DNA of 27,100 nt, from contig NZ_JAUPEV010000017.1 of NCBI RefSeq assembly GCF_030686155.1, forward strand, positions 1 through 27,100. Reading direction: 5' to 3'. Below are positions 20,750-27,100 of the stretch, piece after piece. Positions within the stretch are counted from its first letter, which is position 1. Each line of letters begins with the position of its first letter. The stretch comes from Helicobacter_J cappadocius. Its GTDB lineage: Bacteria; Campylobacterota; Campylobacteria; Campylobacterales; Helicobacteraceae. Both the position numbers and the translations under genes were made by a program. A model generated the notes under the pieces. That model had not been told where the DNA came from. It made no database searches and saw only the letters and a program-made list of their open reading frames with translations.

Positions 20750-22465
20750 ATGAGTAAATCCCCACTTATAGAGGCTTTTGCCAATGCGATATTTATCAAA
20801 CCAAAGCTCAATCTCACGCAGTGGAGTAATACATACCGCGTATTATCCAAAGAAAGCTCAGCGAATTTTGGGAAGTTCGAAGCACTTAGCTACCAAATAG
20901 AACCGATGAATACCATATCTAACCCTGATGTGAAGGAAGTCGTGCTGATGTGGGGAGCACAGCTAGGTAAATCTGAAATACTCAACAATACCATCGGATA
21001 TTATATCCATCAAAACCCAAGCCCGATACTCTTCCTTCTGCCAAGCGAGGATATGGCAGAGGACTATTCAAAAAGGCGACTTGCCCCGATGTTCAGAGAT
21101 ACTAAAGTGTTAGATAGACTGATTAATGATAGAGAAGCTAGTAATACAATACTTATCAAAAATTTCAAAGGCGGTAACCTTGCGTTAGTAGGATCAAACT
21201 CTCCATCAAAGCTTTCCTCAAAACCTATCAAAGTGCTTATCGTAGATGAGGTCGATAGATGTGAAAATACCAAAGAAGGGCATTCCATCGATTTGGCACA
21301 AAAAAGAACCAATACATTCTATGATAGAAAAATCATCAAGGTTTCTACCCCCACAATAAAAGGGCATAGTTCTATAGAGAGGGAGTATGAAAATAGCGAT
21401 AAAAGAAGATATTTTGTCCCCTGCCCTTTTTGTGAGTTCTCTCAAACGCTAGTCTTTGAAAATATCAAATGGGAACAAAAAGAAGATGGCAGTCATAATT
21501 TAGATTCTGTGGGCTATGCTTGTGCAGAGTGTGGGGGAATATGGAGTGAGCGTGAAAAAAATAATGCTGTATCTAAGGGGAAATGGATAGCACAAAACCC
21601 ATATTCATCTATCGCAGGGTTTTATCTTAACGCCCTTTATAGCCCATTTTTTACGCTAAAAGATATTGTAAAGGATTTTTTAGAAAGCAAGGATAATATC
21701 CAAAAATTCCAAGTTTTCACCAATACTATAAAAGCAGAATCCTTTGAACCACCAAGCGTTAAATTTGAAGAAAATGAACTCTATGCTAGAAGAGAAAATT
21801 ACACAGATACCACTCTCCCTGATGAGGTGTTATTTATCAGCTGTGGCATAGATATTCAAAATGATAGAATCGAGATGGAATTCAGAGGATGGGGGCTAGG
21901 GTTTGAAAGCTGGGGAATAGACTATGTGATATTGCAAGGGGATGTAAAACTTCCTAAAGTATGGGATGATGCGTATATTGCCACTAAAAGAGCTTTTTCT
22001 ACTATCAGCGGGAGACGAATGTATGCCTCTGTTGTGCTTGTAGATAGCGGGTTTGAAACACAAAAGGTCTATAAGTTTGTAAAAATGGGCAAAGGAAGGT
22101 TTGTCGCTACAAAAGGGGCAAGTGAGGTTGAGATGAAAAAGGATTTTGTAAATAAACCTAAAAATATCAATGGGATATGGCTGTATTCTATAGGGACTTA
22201 TAAGGGTAAATCTGAAGTTTTTAGATTATTGCAAACTCGAAGTTTTGGGGCAGGGTATCAGCACTATAATCAAAAATACACACTGGAATATTTTTATCAA
22301 CTCACTTCTGAAAAACTTATCAAAACCAAAAATGATAAGGGCTACACAATATACAAATGGGAAAAAATCAGAGAGAGAAATGAAGCACTGGATATAAGCG
22401 TTCTTAATCTCTTAGGAGCTAAGCTTAAAAAACTCGATGATTTTACACTTAAAAGCGATTCTTAG
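20750..22465 (+). CDS. terL: Terminase large subunit (lambda gpA family)
   Basis: 571 residues. ATPase motifs: Walker A GAQLGKSE (near residue 67), Walker B KVLIVDEVDRCE (near 163), with the family's LLPSEDMAEDYSKRRLAPMFRDT between them. A zinc-binding pair, CPFC (near 226) and CAEC (near 263), is typical of gpA-family terminases. The nuclease part begins at 'ISCGIDIQNDRIEMEFRGWG' (Asp residues near 366-371) and continues with VVLVDSGFETQKVYKFV. It cuts and pumps phage DNA into the prohead. The small subunit lies 1.5 kb downstream rather than just upstream as in lambda. Confidence 0.93.
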   Translation: MSKSPLIEAFANAIFIKPKLNLTQWSNTYRVLSKESSANFGKFEALSYQIEPMNTISNPDVKEVVLMWGAQLGKSEILNNTIGYYIHQNPSPILFLLPSEDMAEDYSKRRLAPMFRDTKVLDRLINDREASNTILIKNFKGGNLALVGSNSPSKLSSKPIKVLIVDEVDRCENTKEGHSIDLAQKRTNTFYDRKIIKVSTPTIKGHSSIEREYENSDKRRYFVPCPFCEFSQTLVFENIKWEQKEDGSHNLDSVGYACAECGGIWSEREKNNAVSKGKWIAQNPYSSIAGFYLNALYSPFFTLKDIVKDFLESKDNIQKFQVFTNTIKAESFEPPSVKFEENELYARRENYTDTTLPDEVLFISCGIDIQNDRIEMEFRGWGLGFESWGIDYVILQGDVKLPKVWDDAYIATKRAFSTISGRRMYASVVLVDSGFETQKVYKFVKMGKGRFVATKGASEVEMKKDFVNKPKNINGIWLYSIGTYKGKSEVFRLLQTRSFGAGYQHYNQKYTLEYFYQLTSEKLIKTKNDKGYTIYKWEKIRERNEALDISVLNLLGAKLKKLDDFTLKSDS

Positions 22466-22666
22466 ATTTAGATTTTATAACGATAAAAAAATTATTATTT
22501 TTGATTTAAAAAAATGAAATAATTTTATATAAAGTAAATGAATAAAAATGAATTAAAATTATTTGATATTTCTTAAAATTATCTATAATAAACGATAAAT
22601 AAGCTACTTTTAAATCACCTATAAAATATAAGTTATAATTCATTTAATCTTTAAATCGGAGATAAA
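22466..22666. promoter_or_regulatory. AT-rich spacer with candidate promoter for the V-W-terS-X-D cluster
   Basis: Two TATAAT boxes on the plus strand (22584-22589 and 22634-22639) precede the ribosome site CGGAGA and the ATG at 22667. It is the only long gene-free stretch that is not built of repeats between structural genes, and it is as AT-rich as 1160-1480. A promoter for the downstream cluster is likely. Confidence 0.45.
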
Positions 22667-22861
22667 ATGAATGCTAAAGTATTGATCCAAAATATCAAAA
22701 CAGAGCTAGAGCAAAAGGGCTTTAAAATCGCTGGTGAAAACGAAATATTTATCCATACTCTAATAGAGTGTTTTATTAGTCATATTCAAACTCAAGCAAT
22801 TGTGCAAGTAGCTACTACAGGCACAGCAAATGCACAAAGTGGCGTAGGGAAGATAATATGA
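22667..22861 (+). CDS. Small phage protein of unknown function
   Basis: 64 residues with a ribosome site CGGAGA. N-terminal helix VLIQNIKTELEQKGFKIAGE, a second helix FIHTLIECFISHIQTQAIVQV and a small-residue tail TTGTANAQSGVGKII. The end 'VQV.TTGTA.AQ.G.G.I' resembles short proteins found before baseplate V genes in Mu- and P2-like prophages. No function assigned. The family D repeat begins about 80 bases after it. Confidence 0.65.
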   Translation: MNAKVLIQNIKTELEQKGFKIAGENEIFIHTLIECFISHIQTQAIVQVATTGTANAQSGVGKII

Positions 22862-22942
22862 TGTTTTTGTTCATAAAGCTAAAAAATCCATTTCAAAAGT
22901 TCTTTTTTTTGTCAAAAGAAAATTTGGAATCTTTTTTGTCAA

Positions 22943-23126
22943 TTTCTTTTTTGTCAAAAGAAAAAACTTTATCCACCCTAACCCTCCTTAATCAAAAAAG
23001 AGAAAGTCTTCGCCTTTTCTTTTTTAAACAAGGAGGGGAGTTCGCCTGTATCCTTGTAACCCTATATAAAAAGGGTTTTTGCTTTTACAAAAACTATTTC
23101 CTTTTTCTATAGGACAAGGGGCGAAC
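22943..23126 (+). repeat. Family D long-hairpin repeat, copy 3
   Basis: Same order as the copies at 2143 and 2416: CTTTATCCACCCTAACCCTC, AAAAAAGAGAAAG..CTTTTCTTTTTT, AAGGAGGGG, then a terminal hairpin AAAAAGG (23068-23074) with CCTTTTT (23100-23106) and TTTTGCTTTTACAAAA inside. The terminal stem has different bases from AAAAAACGG/CCGTTTTTT but still pairs. An open frame at 22858-23112 crosses it and is not credible. Confidence 0.75.
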
Positions 23127-23145
23127 GAAAGACAAAACCTATAAA

Positions 23146-23256
23146 GACCGACTTGATGATGTGCCAAAGGCACAGAATAAGTCCATACTTTAGGAGTAGC
23201 TTAGGGTTTCACTCTAAGCTACGATAAGAACTTGCCTTTAGCAAGTTCCATAAACA
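23146..23256 (+). repeat. Family A three-hairpin element upstream of gpV gene
   Basis: GACTT..AAGTC with GTGCC/GGCAC inside, the linker CATACTTTAGGAG, the hairpin TAGCTTA..TAAGCTA, CGATAAG, the hairpin GAACTTGC/GCAAGTTC, then CATAAAC. All three stems differ in sequence from the copy at 14781-14890, while the linkers are the same. The gpV gene starts 15 bases later. Confidence 0.75.
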
Positions 23257-23270
23257 ATAAAAGGAGAAAA

Positions 23271-23747
23271 ATGTTTGGTGAAGTGAAAATTTACATCGGA
23301 TCTGTAATAGAAACTAAGGGAAATCAAATCAAGGTCGATATTTTAGGCACTAAAACAGAGTTTATAACTTATATCGGAGGATTTTCTAAGTTTAATAGCC
23401 ATTTTATTCCCCCTGTTGTGGGAGAGTTAGTGATGGTGATAAGCTTTTTGGAATCAAATCTGTATTTGGCACTTTCACTCCCATCTCCTAATATTCATAG
23501 CGATTCAAATACAGAGTTCATCACTTATGATGATGGCACAAAGATAAGCTATGATGCCAATAAAAGTGAACTCAATATCAATGCAGTAAAAAACATCACC
23601 ATCATCTGCAAAAACGCATCTATCACTGCAGATTCTGTAGATTTGGGAAACTCTAGCGGTGCTGGAGTGGTAACTACGCAGTGCATATGCCCTTTTACAG
23701 GAAGCCCCCATGCACAAGGAAGCACTAAAGTAAGGGCTTGTTTATGA
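23271..23747 (+). CDS. V: Baseplate assembly protein V (P2 gpV-like spike)
   Basis: 158 residues from the ATG at 23271 (AAAGGAG upstream); an upstream in-frame start at 23232 lies inside the family A hairpin. The N-terminal OB-like domain has IGSVIETKGNQIKVDILGTKT and FIPPVVGELVMVISFLESN. The C-terminal part, FITYDDGTKISYDANKSELN..NASITADSVDLG, is a beta-helix spike. The end CICPFTGSPHAQGSTKVRACL is the typical spike tip. The trimer would pierce the outer membrane. Overlaps gpW by four bases (ATGA). Confidence 0.9.
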   Translation: MFGEVKIYIGSVIETKGNQIKVDILGTKTEFITYIGGFSKFNSHFIPPVVGELVMVISFLESNLYLALSLPSPNIHSDSNTEFITYDDGTKISYDANKSELNINAVKNITIICKNASITADSVDLGNSSGAGVVTTQCICPFTGSPHAQGSTKVRACL

Positions 23748-24010
23748 GCTACAAACTAAGCATACAAGCAAATCTAAATCGCATTTTCAAAACCAAAAAA
23801 TACTCCATTCCTTTAAATCCAAACTTTGGACTGAGCTATGAATGGATAGATAGGGCTTTTACACAAGATTTAGAAATGGAAATAATAAATCAAATACAAG
23901 AGCAAATCAAACTCTTTGAACCTCGCTTAAAAATGCAGAGTATAAGAGTGATAAAAAATGAGGATAGATTGGAAGTTTTTATCAACACTGATTTTAGGAT
24001 AATTCTTTGA
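23744..24010 (+). CDS. W: Baseplate protein W (P2 gpW / T4 gp25-like)
   Basis: 88 residues from the ATG at 23744, overlapping the gpV stop. 'IQANLNRIFKTKKYSIPLNPNFGLSYEWID' with the P-x-x-P/N-x-x-G core and then IINQIQEQIKLFEPRLKMQSI follow the GPW_gp25 family. It joins the baseplate wedge with gpJ and gpI, which lie 12 kb upstream here. In P2 V, W, J and I are adjacent. The following gene overlaps by four bases. Confidence 0.85.
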   Translation: MSYKLSIQANLNRIFKTKKYSIPLNPNFGLSYEWIDRAFTQDLEMEIINQIQEQIKLFEPRLKMQSIRVIKNEDRLEVFINTDFRIIL

Positions 24011-24507
24011 TAGTTTCTACAAAAGAACTCGGGGGACTTTTAGGGCTCACTGAAAGGCATATTTACAACCTCGAAAAAAATGAAGTATTAGCAAAAGAAG
24101 ATAAGAACTGCTGGGATGCGTATAAAAACATCCAAAGCTATATCACCTATAAAGTATCCACACAGACAAATACCACAGATAGCAAAGAGGCACGAACACG
24201 CAAAGACATCGCTGATGCTAAATTAAAAGAGGCGATGTTAGCAGAAAAAATGGACAAACTCATCCCTATAGAAAAAGTCGCCAAAGAACTAGAGGATATC
24301 GCTATTATCGTATCAAATAAACTCTACTCTATTCCCCATAATCTCAAAAAAAGATTTAAGCTAGAAGATGGGCTAGAAAAGCTGCTAGAAAAAGAAATAG
24401 AAAATACACTCAAAGAACTCAAAGACCCTGATATCTACACACAAAAGGCTTTAGAAATAGAAGAAAAACAAAAAAACGATAGTTCAAGGAGTTTAGATAA
24501 TGAGTAG
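24007..24507 (+). CDS. terS: Terminase small subunit (Nu1/DUF1441-like)
   Basis: 166 residues from a TTG start that overlaps the gpW stop (TTGA). An N-terminal winged-helix HTH (VSTKELGGLLGLTERHIYNLEKNEVL) is followed by a small-residue linker and the helix RTRKDIADAKLKEAMLAEKM, typical of Nu1-like small terminases. A long C-terminal helical region (KVAKELEDIAIIVSNKLYSIPHNL) would provide oligomerisation. It recognises the packaging site and hands DNA to the large subunit. Unusually it sits inside the baseplate cluster, 1.5 kb downstream of the large subunit gene. Confidence 0.85.
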   Translation: MIVSTKELGGLLGLTERHIYNLEKNEVLAKEDKNCWDAYKNIQSYITYKVSTQTNTTDSKEARTRKDIADAKLKEAMLAEKMDKLIPIEKVAKELEDIAIIVSNKLYSIPHNLKKRFKLEDGLEKLLEKEIENTLKELKDPDIYTQKALEIEEKQKNDSSRSLDNE

Positions 24508-24889
24508 CTTTACCACATCTCTTAAAGGTGAAATCCTAGATAATGGCAATCTTTTGATAACTGAAGAGTTTGATTATTATAGAGAAGAAAATAATGATGA
24601 GGTGATAAAAGTCCCTAGCGGTTTTGAGAGTGATTTTGCATCTGTGCCTTTTTTGTTTAGAATATTTGTAAGTCCAATTGGCAGACACTCTAAACCCGCA
24701 GTATTGCACGATTATCTTTGCGAACTTTATCATAAAGGAGAGGTTAGCAGGGATTTTTGCGATGAGGTGTTTAACGAAGCGATGAAGGTCAAAAAAGTTT
24801 CTAGTTTCCATCGTATCATCTTATTTTATGGTGTGCGAACTTATGCCTTTTATTTAAAATGTAAAAATTTTTTAAGGAATAAAATATGA
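24500..24889 (+). CDS. DUF1353 family phage protein
   Basis: 129 residues. The core VPSGFESDFASVPFLFRIF followed by SPIGRHSKPAVLHDYLCELY is the DUF1353 signature (SDxASxP and AxxxHDxL). The conserved Ser/Asp/His residues are all present. The biochemical role is not established; the family is common in phage and near tail or lysis genes. Starts eight bases before the end of terS and overlaps the next gene (ATGA). Confidence 0.85.
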   Translation: MSSFTTSLKGEILDNGNLLITEEFDYYREENNDEVIKVPSGFESDFASVPFLFRIFVSPIGRHSKPAVLHDYLCELYHKGEVSRDFCDEVFNEAMKVKKVSSFHRIILFYGVRTYAFYLKCKNFLRNKI

Positions 24890-25101
24890 ACTACATCGCA
24901 ACTGAGGGCGAATGTCTTGATAGCATTTATTTTAAATATTATGGTTTAAAATTCAATCAAAATCAATATGATGATTTTATGATGGATAATTTTAAGCTTT
25001 TGCTAAAAGATACACTAGATGGAGGAGATGAGGTCTATATAAGAGAAATAAAACCCACACAAGAAGATGAAATAAAGGGGCTTTATGGAATCGATATATA
25101 A
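24886..25101 (+). CDS. X: Tail protein X (P2 gpX-like, LysM-type)
   Basis: 71 residues. MNYIATEGECLDSIYFKYYG at the start matches the tail X pattern in which a LysM-like fold begins 'EGDxxDxIxxxxYG'. GGDEVYIREIKP closes the domain. It probably helps to anchor the hub or baseplate. Its end overlaps the gpD gene by 17 bases. Confidence 0.85.
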   Translation: MNYIATEGECLDSIYFKYYGLKFNQNQYDDFMMDNFKLLLKDTLDGGDEVYIREIKPTQEDEIKGLYGIDI

Positions 25102-25990
25102 AACAAACAACTTCAAAATAACCTTGAATAATAAAGATATCAGTGTTTGTGTGATGTCCATCAGCTATGAGGATTTTGAAAATAGTCAAAGTGATACATT
25201 TAAAATCAAGGTTTTTCCAAATATAAGACCAAACATCAAAGACAAAATAAAATTTTTTATCGATAATCATCTGATGGGAAGTTTCTCTATAGCAAGTATC
25301 GCTTATAACTATAAGACAAGCTATGAAATAGAATGCACAAGCATAGATTATAGCTCCTCTTTTAGGGAGCGAAAAAATCGCAGTTTTGATAATCTAAGCT
25401 ACAAGCAAATATTAGAAGCAATCGCTAAAGAAAACAACCTCCAATCTAAGATTGATTTTGATCGGATGGATGAAATCGTGCATATTGATCAAATCAACCA
25501 ATCTGATAGCTCCCTGTGCTTTCATATCGCCAAAACGCTAAACCTCACACAATGTGTAAAAAATGAGACTTTGATATTTTTAGAAAAGAATTCAGAAAAA
25601 AAACCCACCATCACAATAAACGCTGATGAGTGCATTTCAGTGAGTTTGCAGAGCTATAGCAAGATGGCATATAAAAGCGTTGAGGTGAGTTATCAAAACC
25701 CCCAAAGCCTAGAAAATAAAATCATCAGGATCGGTAAGCAAGAGCCTGTCTTAAAACGCAATATCCACTCTAAAAACGATGATGAAGCTTACAAAAAAGC
25801 AGAGGGATATTTTAAAGCTATCAAAAGCAACCAAAGAAAAGGAAAACTAGAGTTAGTGGGAAAAATCATCTACGCAGGGACGATTTTAAAACTAAAAGGA
25901 GATAGTGAGATACAAGGAGAATATGTGATAAACAAAGTCTCTCATAGTATCGATCCTAGCTCTTGGAGAGTAGCAGTGGAGTTTGGGTAG
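25085..25990 (+). CDS. D: Tail hub protein D (P2 gpD-like)
   Basis: 301 residues, ribosome site AAAGGGG. It has the fold order of hub proteins: N-terminal beta domain (ISYEDFENSQSDTFKIKVFP), 'SYEIECTSIDYSSSFRERKNRSFDNLSYKQILEAIAKENNL' and DQINQSDSSLCFHIAKTLNL in the middle. It ends with 'KKAEGYFKAIKSNQRKGKLELVG' and GEYVINKVSHSIDPSSWRVAVEF. These are typical for the P2 gpD / T4 gp27-type hub, historically called late control protein D. It would connect tube, spike V and wedges. Last gene of the plus-strand structural region. Confidence 0.9.
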   Translation: MESIYKTNNFKITLNNKDISVCVMSISYEDFENSQSDTFKIKVFPNIRPNIKDKIKFFIDNHLMGSFSIASIAYNYKTSYEIECTSIDYSSSFRERKNRSFDNLSYKQILEAIAKENNLQSKIDFDRMDEIVHIDQINQSDSSLCFHIAKTLNLTQCVKNETLIFLEKNSEKKPTITINADECISVSLQSYSKMAYKSVEVSYQNPQSLENKIIRIGKQEPVLKRNIHSKNDDEAYKKAEGYFKAIKSNQRKGKLELVGKIIYAGTILKLKGDSEIQGEYVINKVSHSIDPSSWRVAVEFG

Positions 25991-25998
25991 GAATAGAG

Positions 25999-26397
25999 CT
26001 AGTCTTTGTTTTTGGTAGTTTTTTTCAAATAATAAATAGTAGCGATGGGCGACATTGCACCAATAAAGGCAATCACTGCCCCGATATTTTTATCATTTAA
26101 TGCCAAATAAAATGCAAAGAAAGCTAAACCTAAAGTAACCACAGCACCAGCTATCCATCCCAAATATCCCATTATGATTTGATATCTTTGATCATTGAGC
26201 TGTAATGAATGAATGTGTTCAAGATCATTCTCTGCCATAGTTATGATTCTATTAGGGATATCAGGGTTTATCTCTGCATATTTTTGTAACTCTACTGCAG
26301 GGGGGAGAGGTCCTGAATATATTGTACGCGAAGCAATTACTTTTGTATCAGCGTTTTGATGGATGTTTTGAGTTTGTTTTTGAATATTTTTTTTCAT
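25999..26397 (-). CDS. DUF2335 family membrane protein
   Basis: 132 residues from the ATG at 26397. IYSGPLPPAVELQKYAEINPDIPNRIITMAEND is the DUF2335 signature (GPLPPxxxLxxYxxxxPxxxxRIxxMAE). Two membrane segments follow: GYLGWIAGAVVTLGLAFFAFYLAL and IGAVIAFIGAMSPIATIYYL, then a basic end KKTTKNKD. The function of the family is unknown; members are often in phage-derived regions. The gene overlaps the end of the preceding small gene by 50 bases and is convergent with gpD. Confidence 0.8.
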   Translation of the reverse strand: MKKNIQKQTQNIHQNADTKVIASRTIYSGPLPPAVELQKYAEINPDIPNRIITMAENDLEHIHSLQLNDQRYQIIMGYLGWIAGAVVTLGLAFFAFYLALNDKNIGAVIAFIGAMSPIATIYYLKKTTKNKD

Positions 26398-26545
26398 TAT
26401 CAATGGCTTTGTATATTGAATGACCTACATTACTCCAAGCTTTTTCTATATTGCTATTAGCATCAGGAATGATAGAAACGCTTTGAATCCCGAATAAATC
26501 ATATGTTTTTGAATATCCTCTTAAAAATTCTCTAATATTTTTCAT
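26348..26545 (-). CDS. Small partner of the DUF2335 protein
   Basis: 65 residues from the ATG at 26545, which has a good ribosome site GGAGG eight bases upstream. N-terminal MKNIREFLRGYSKTYDLFGI, then IEKAWSNVGHSIYKAIDNEKK. The W-x-x-V/VG-x-x-I/L-x-x-A motif recalls small proteins that precede DUF2335 genes elsewhere, from memory and unchecked. The overlap with the downstream gene implies coupled expression. Function unknown. Confidence 0.65.
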   Translation of the reverse strand: MKNIREFLRGYSKTYDLFGIQSVSIIPDANSNIEKAWSNVGHSIYKAIDNEKKYSKTNSKHPSKR

Positions 26546-26624
26546 CTTTATAACCTCCAATTTTTGGATAGTCTTGAGATACTATCTAATGCTTTCATAT
26601 AAACATTTTTTCAAAGTATTTTAG

Positions 26625-26679
26625 ACCTAAATTATACCTACTTTCAACCTATTTTATACCTATTTTATACCTACATCAT
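26625..26679. repeat. Five tandem 11-base repeats, probable operator
   Basis: Units start at 26625, 26636, 26647, 26658 and 26669. Each begins ACCTA (one ACCTA-ATTAT, one ACCTA-CTTTCA, two ACCTA-TTTTAT, one ACCTA-CATCAT). The 11-base period is one turn of DNA, so a protein could bind on one face. The array is about 80 bases upstream of the DUF2335 partner gene. Slipped-strand variation in copy number is also possible. Confidence 0.6.
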
Positions 26680-26764
26680 AGCATATTAACACAAATATCC
26701 ATATTTTACTGAATCTTAATAGGTCGATAAAGTGTGATATTTCTAAACAAATTCATTAAAAGCA

Positions 26765-26872
26765 GAGGCGTTTAGCAAAAGATAACTGCTTATCCTTTTT
26801 AGCCTCGTAGCACGATCGCTTTATGCGAACTTGTGAAGCATAGCATTGCGGGACTAGGGGATGTGGATAGGA
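26765..26872 (+). repeat. Family C hairpin plus family B repeat
   Basis: 26765-26806 has GAGGC/GCCTC outside and AAGATAA/TTATCCTT inside, combining bases from the other two C copies. 26808-26872 is a family B copy of the GAACTTGTGAAGCATA variant. Same order as 1008-1118. Confidence 0.75.
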
Positions 26873-26922
26873 ATATTTACAAAGGTTAAAAACCTCTGAA
26901 ATAAGAAGGAAGGAGATACAAA

Positions 26923-27015
26923 ATGAAGAAGACTATAAAAGTTATCAACCTAATTTACAAACTCTGTTTGATAATCTTAACAATAAGTCAAATCATCAAG
27001 ATTTGGGCGGGGTAA
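26923..27015 (+). CDS. 30-residue hydrophobic peptide, copy 2 (type I toxin-like)
   Basis: ATG at 26923 with a strong ribosome site (GAAGGAAGGAG). The sequence starts MKKTIKVINLIYKLCLIILT and ends ISQIIKIWAG. It has the same 30-residue length, the MKK start, the N/DLIYK segment and the final SQIIKIWAG of the copy at 782-874. GAGATACA (26913-26920) pairs with TGTATCTC (27053-27060), and ATGAA with TTCAT, so the start is again hidden by the downstream region, using different bases from copy 1. The stop codon lies in the loop of the same GGCGGG/CCCGCC hairpin. The window ends shortly after. No HTH gene is next to this copy. Confidence 0.7.
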   Translation: MKKTIKVINLIYKLCLIILTISQIIKIWAG

Positions 27016-27100
27016 CCCGCCTCCCCCATAAGGGGGACTTATAATATTCATCTGTATCTCTGTGAAAATTATAACACAAATAGGAGTAAGAAATGGACTA

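Noticed and set aside
22858..23112. 84-codon plus-strand frame rich in Phe, Leu and Lys
   Set aside because: It is the translation of a family D repeat and other low-complexity DNA, not a gene.
843..27036. 53-base direct repeat at both ends as prophage attL/attR
   Set aside because: The identical block covers the end of a duplicated peptide gene and its hairpins, which explains the identity. No integrase lies inside, and phage-like genes do not clearly stop at it. Not excluded, but not supported.
1..27100. tRNA or rRNA genes
   Set aside because: No cloverleaf with a GGTTCGAATCC-like arm and no rRNA-like stretch was seen by eye; a dedicated scan was not possible.

Overview
This window is the structural, packaging and lysis module of a prophage (or prophage-like element) in an AT-rich bacterium. 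I infer an enterohepatic Helicobacter or a close epsilonproteobacterial relative from the codon usage, the low GC content and the style of the small genes; this host assignment is inference. The virion suggested by the genes is a contractile-tailed myovirus. The head and packaging genes resemble the lambda type (gpA-family large terminase, Nu1-like small terminase, lambda-family portal, HK97-type protease and capsid). The tail resembles the P2 type (sheath, tube, U, V, W, J, I, X, D, E/E').

Layout. 1-430 and about 930-2750 are almost gene-free and filled with modular, hairpin-rich repeats. Within this stretch lie a small HTH gene (430-636, minus), a hidden 30-residue hydrophobic peptide gene (782-874) and a small gpW/DUF6148-like protein (1811-2026). 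From 2751 to 14430 a nearly uninterrupted plus-strand operon encodes a seven-bladed RCC1-like propeller protein, tail tube, portal, a DUF4376-like protein, a protease-capsid fusion, sheath, connector and completion proteins, baseplate J, tail protein I, tail fibre, holin, lysozyme and overlapping spanins. 14430-19130 holds the E/E' tail chaperone (probable -1 frameshift) and the tape measure protein. These are interrupted by minus-strand cargo: three membrane-protein genes and two loci for 28-32 residue hydrophobic peptides. 19149-22465 encodes gpU, small membrane proteins, a gpZ-like protein and the large terminase. 22667-25990 encodes a small unknown protein, baseplate V and W, small terminase, a DUF1353 protein, tail X and hub D. 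A convergent minus-strand pair (DUF2335 membrane protein plus a small partner) and a second copy of the 30-residue peptide locus end the window. No integrase, transposase or replication gene is visible. The only candidate regulator is the HTH protein at 430-636.

The most interesting signals are RNA structures. (1) Two paralogous loci at the two ends encode a 30-residue hydrophobic peptide. In each, the start region is complementary to a segment just downstream of the gene, and the pairing is kept although the bases differ. (2) Two paralogous minus-strand loci inside the tail region encode 28-32 residue hydrophobic peptides. In each the Shine-Dalgarno is paired to an upstream arm, again with compensating changes, and an intrinsic-terminator hairpin lies between the arms. 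Both look like type I toxin-type or attenuated small-peptide systems. (3) Several families of intergenic repeats keep their hairpins while changing sequence, and one family sits directly upstream of four structural gene clusters.
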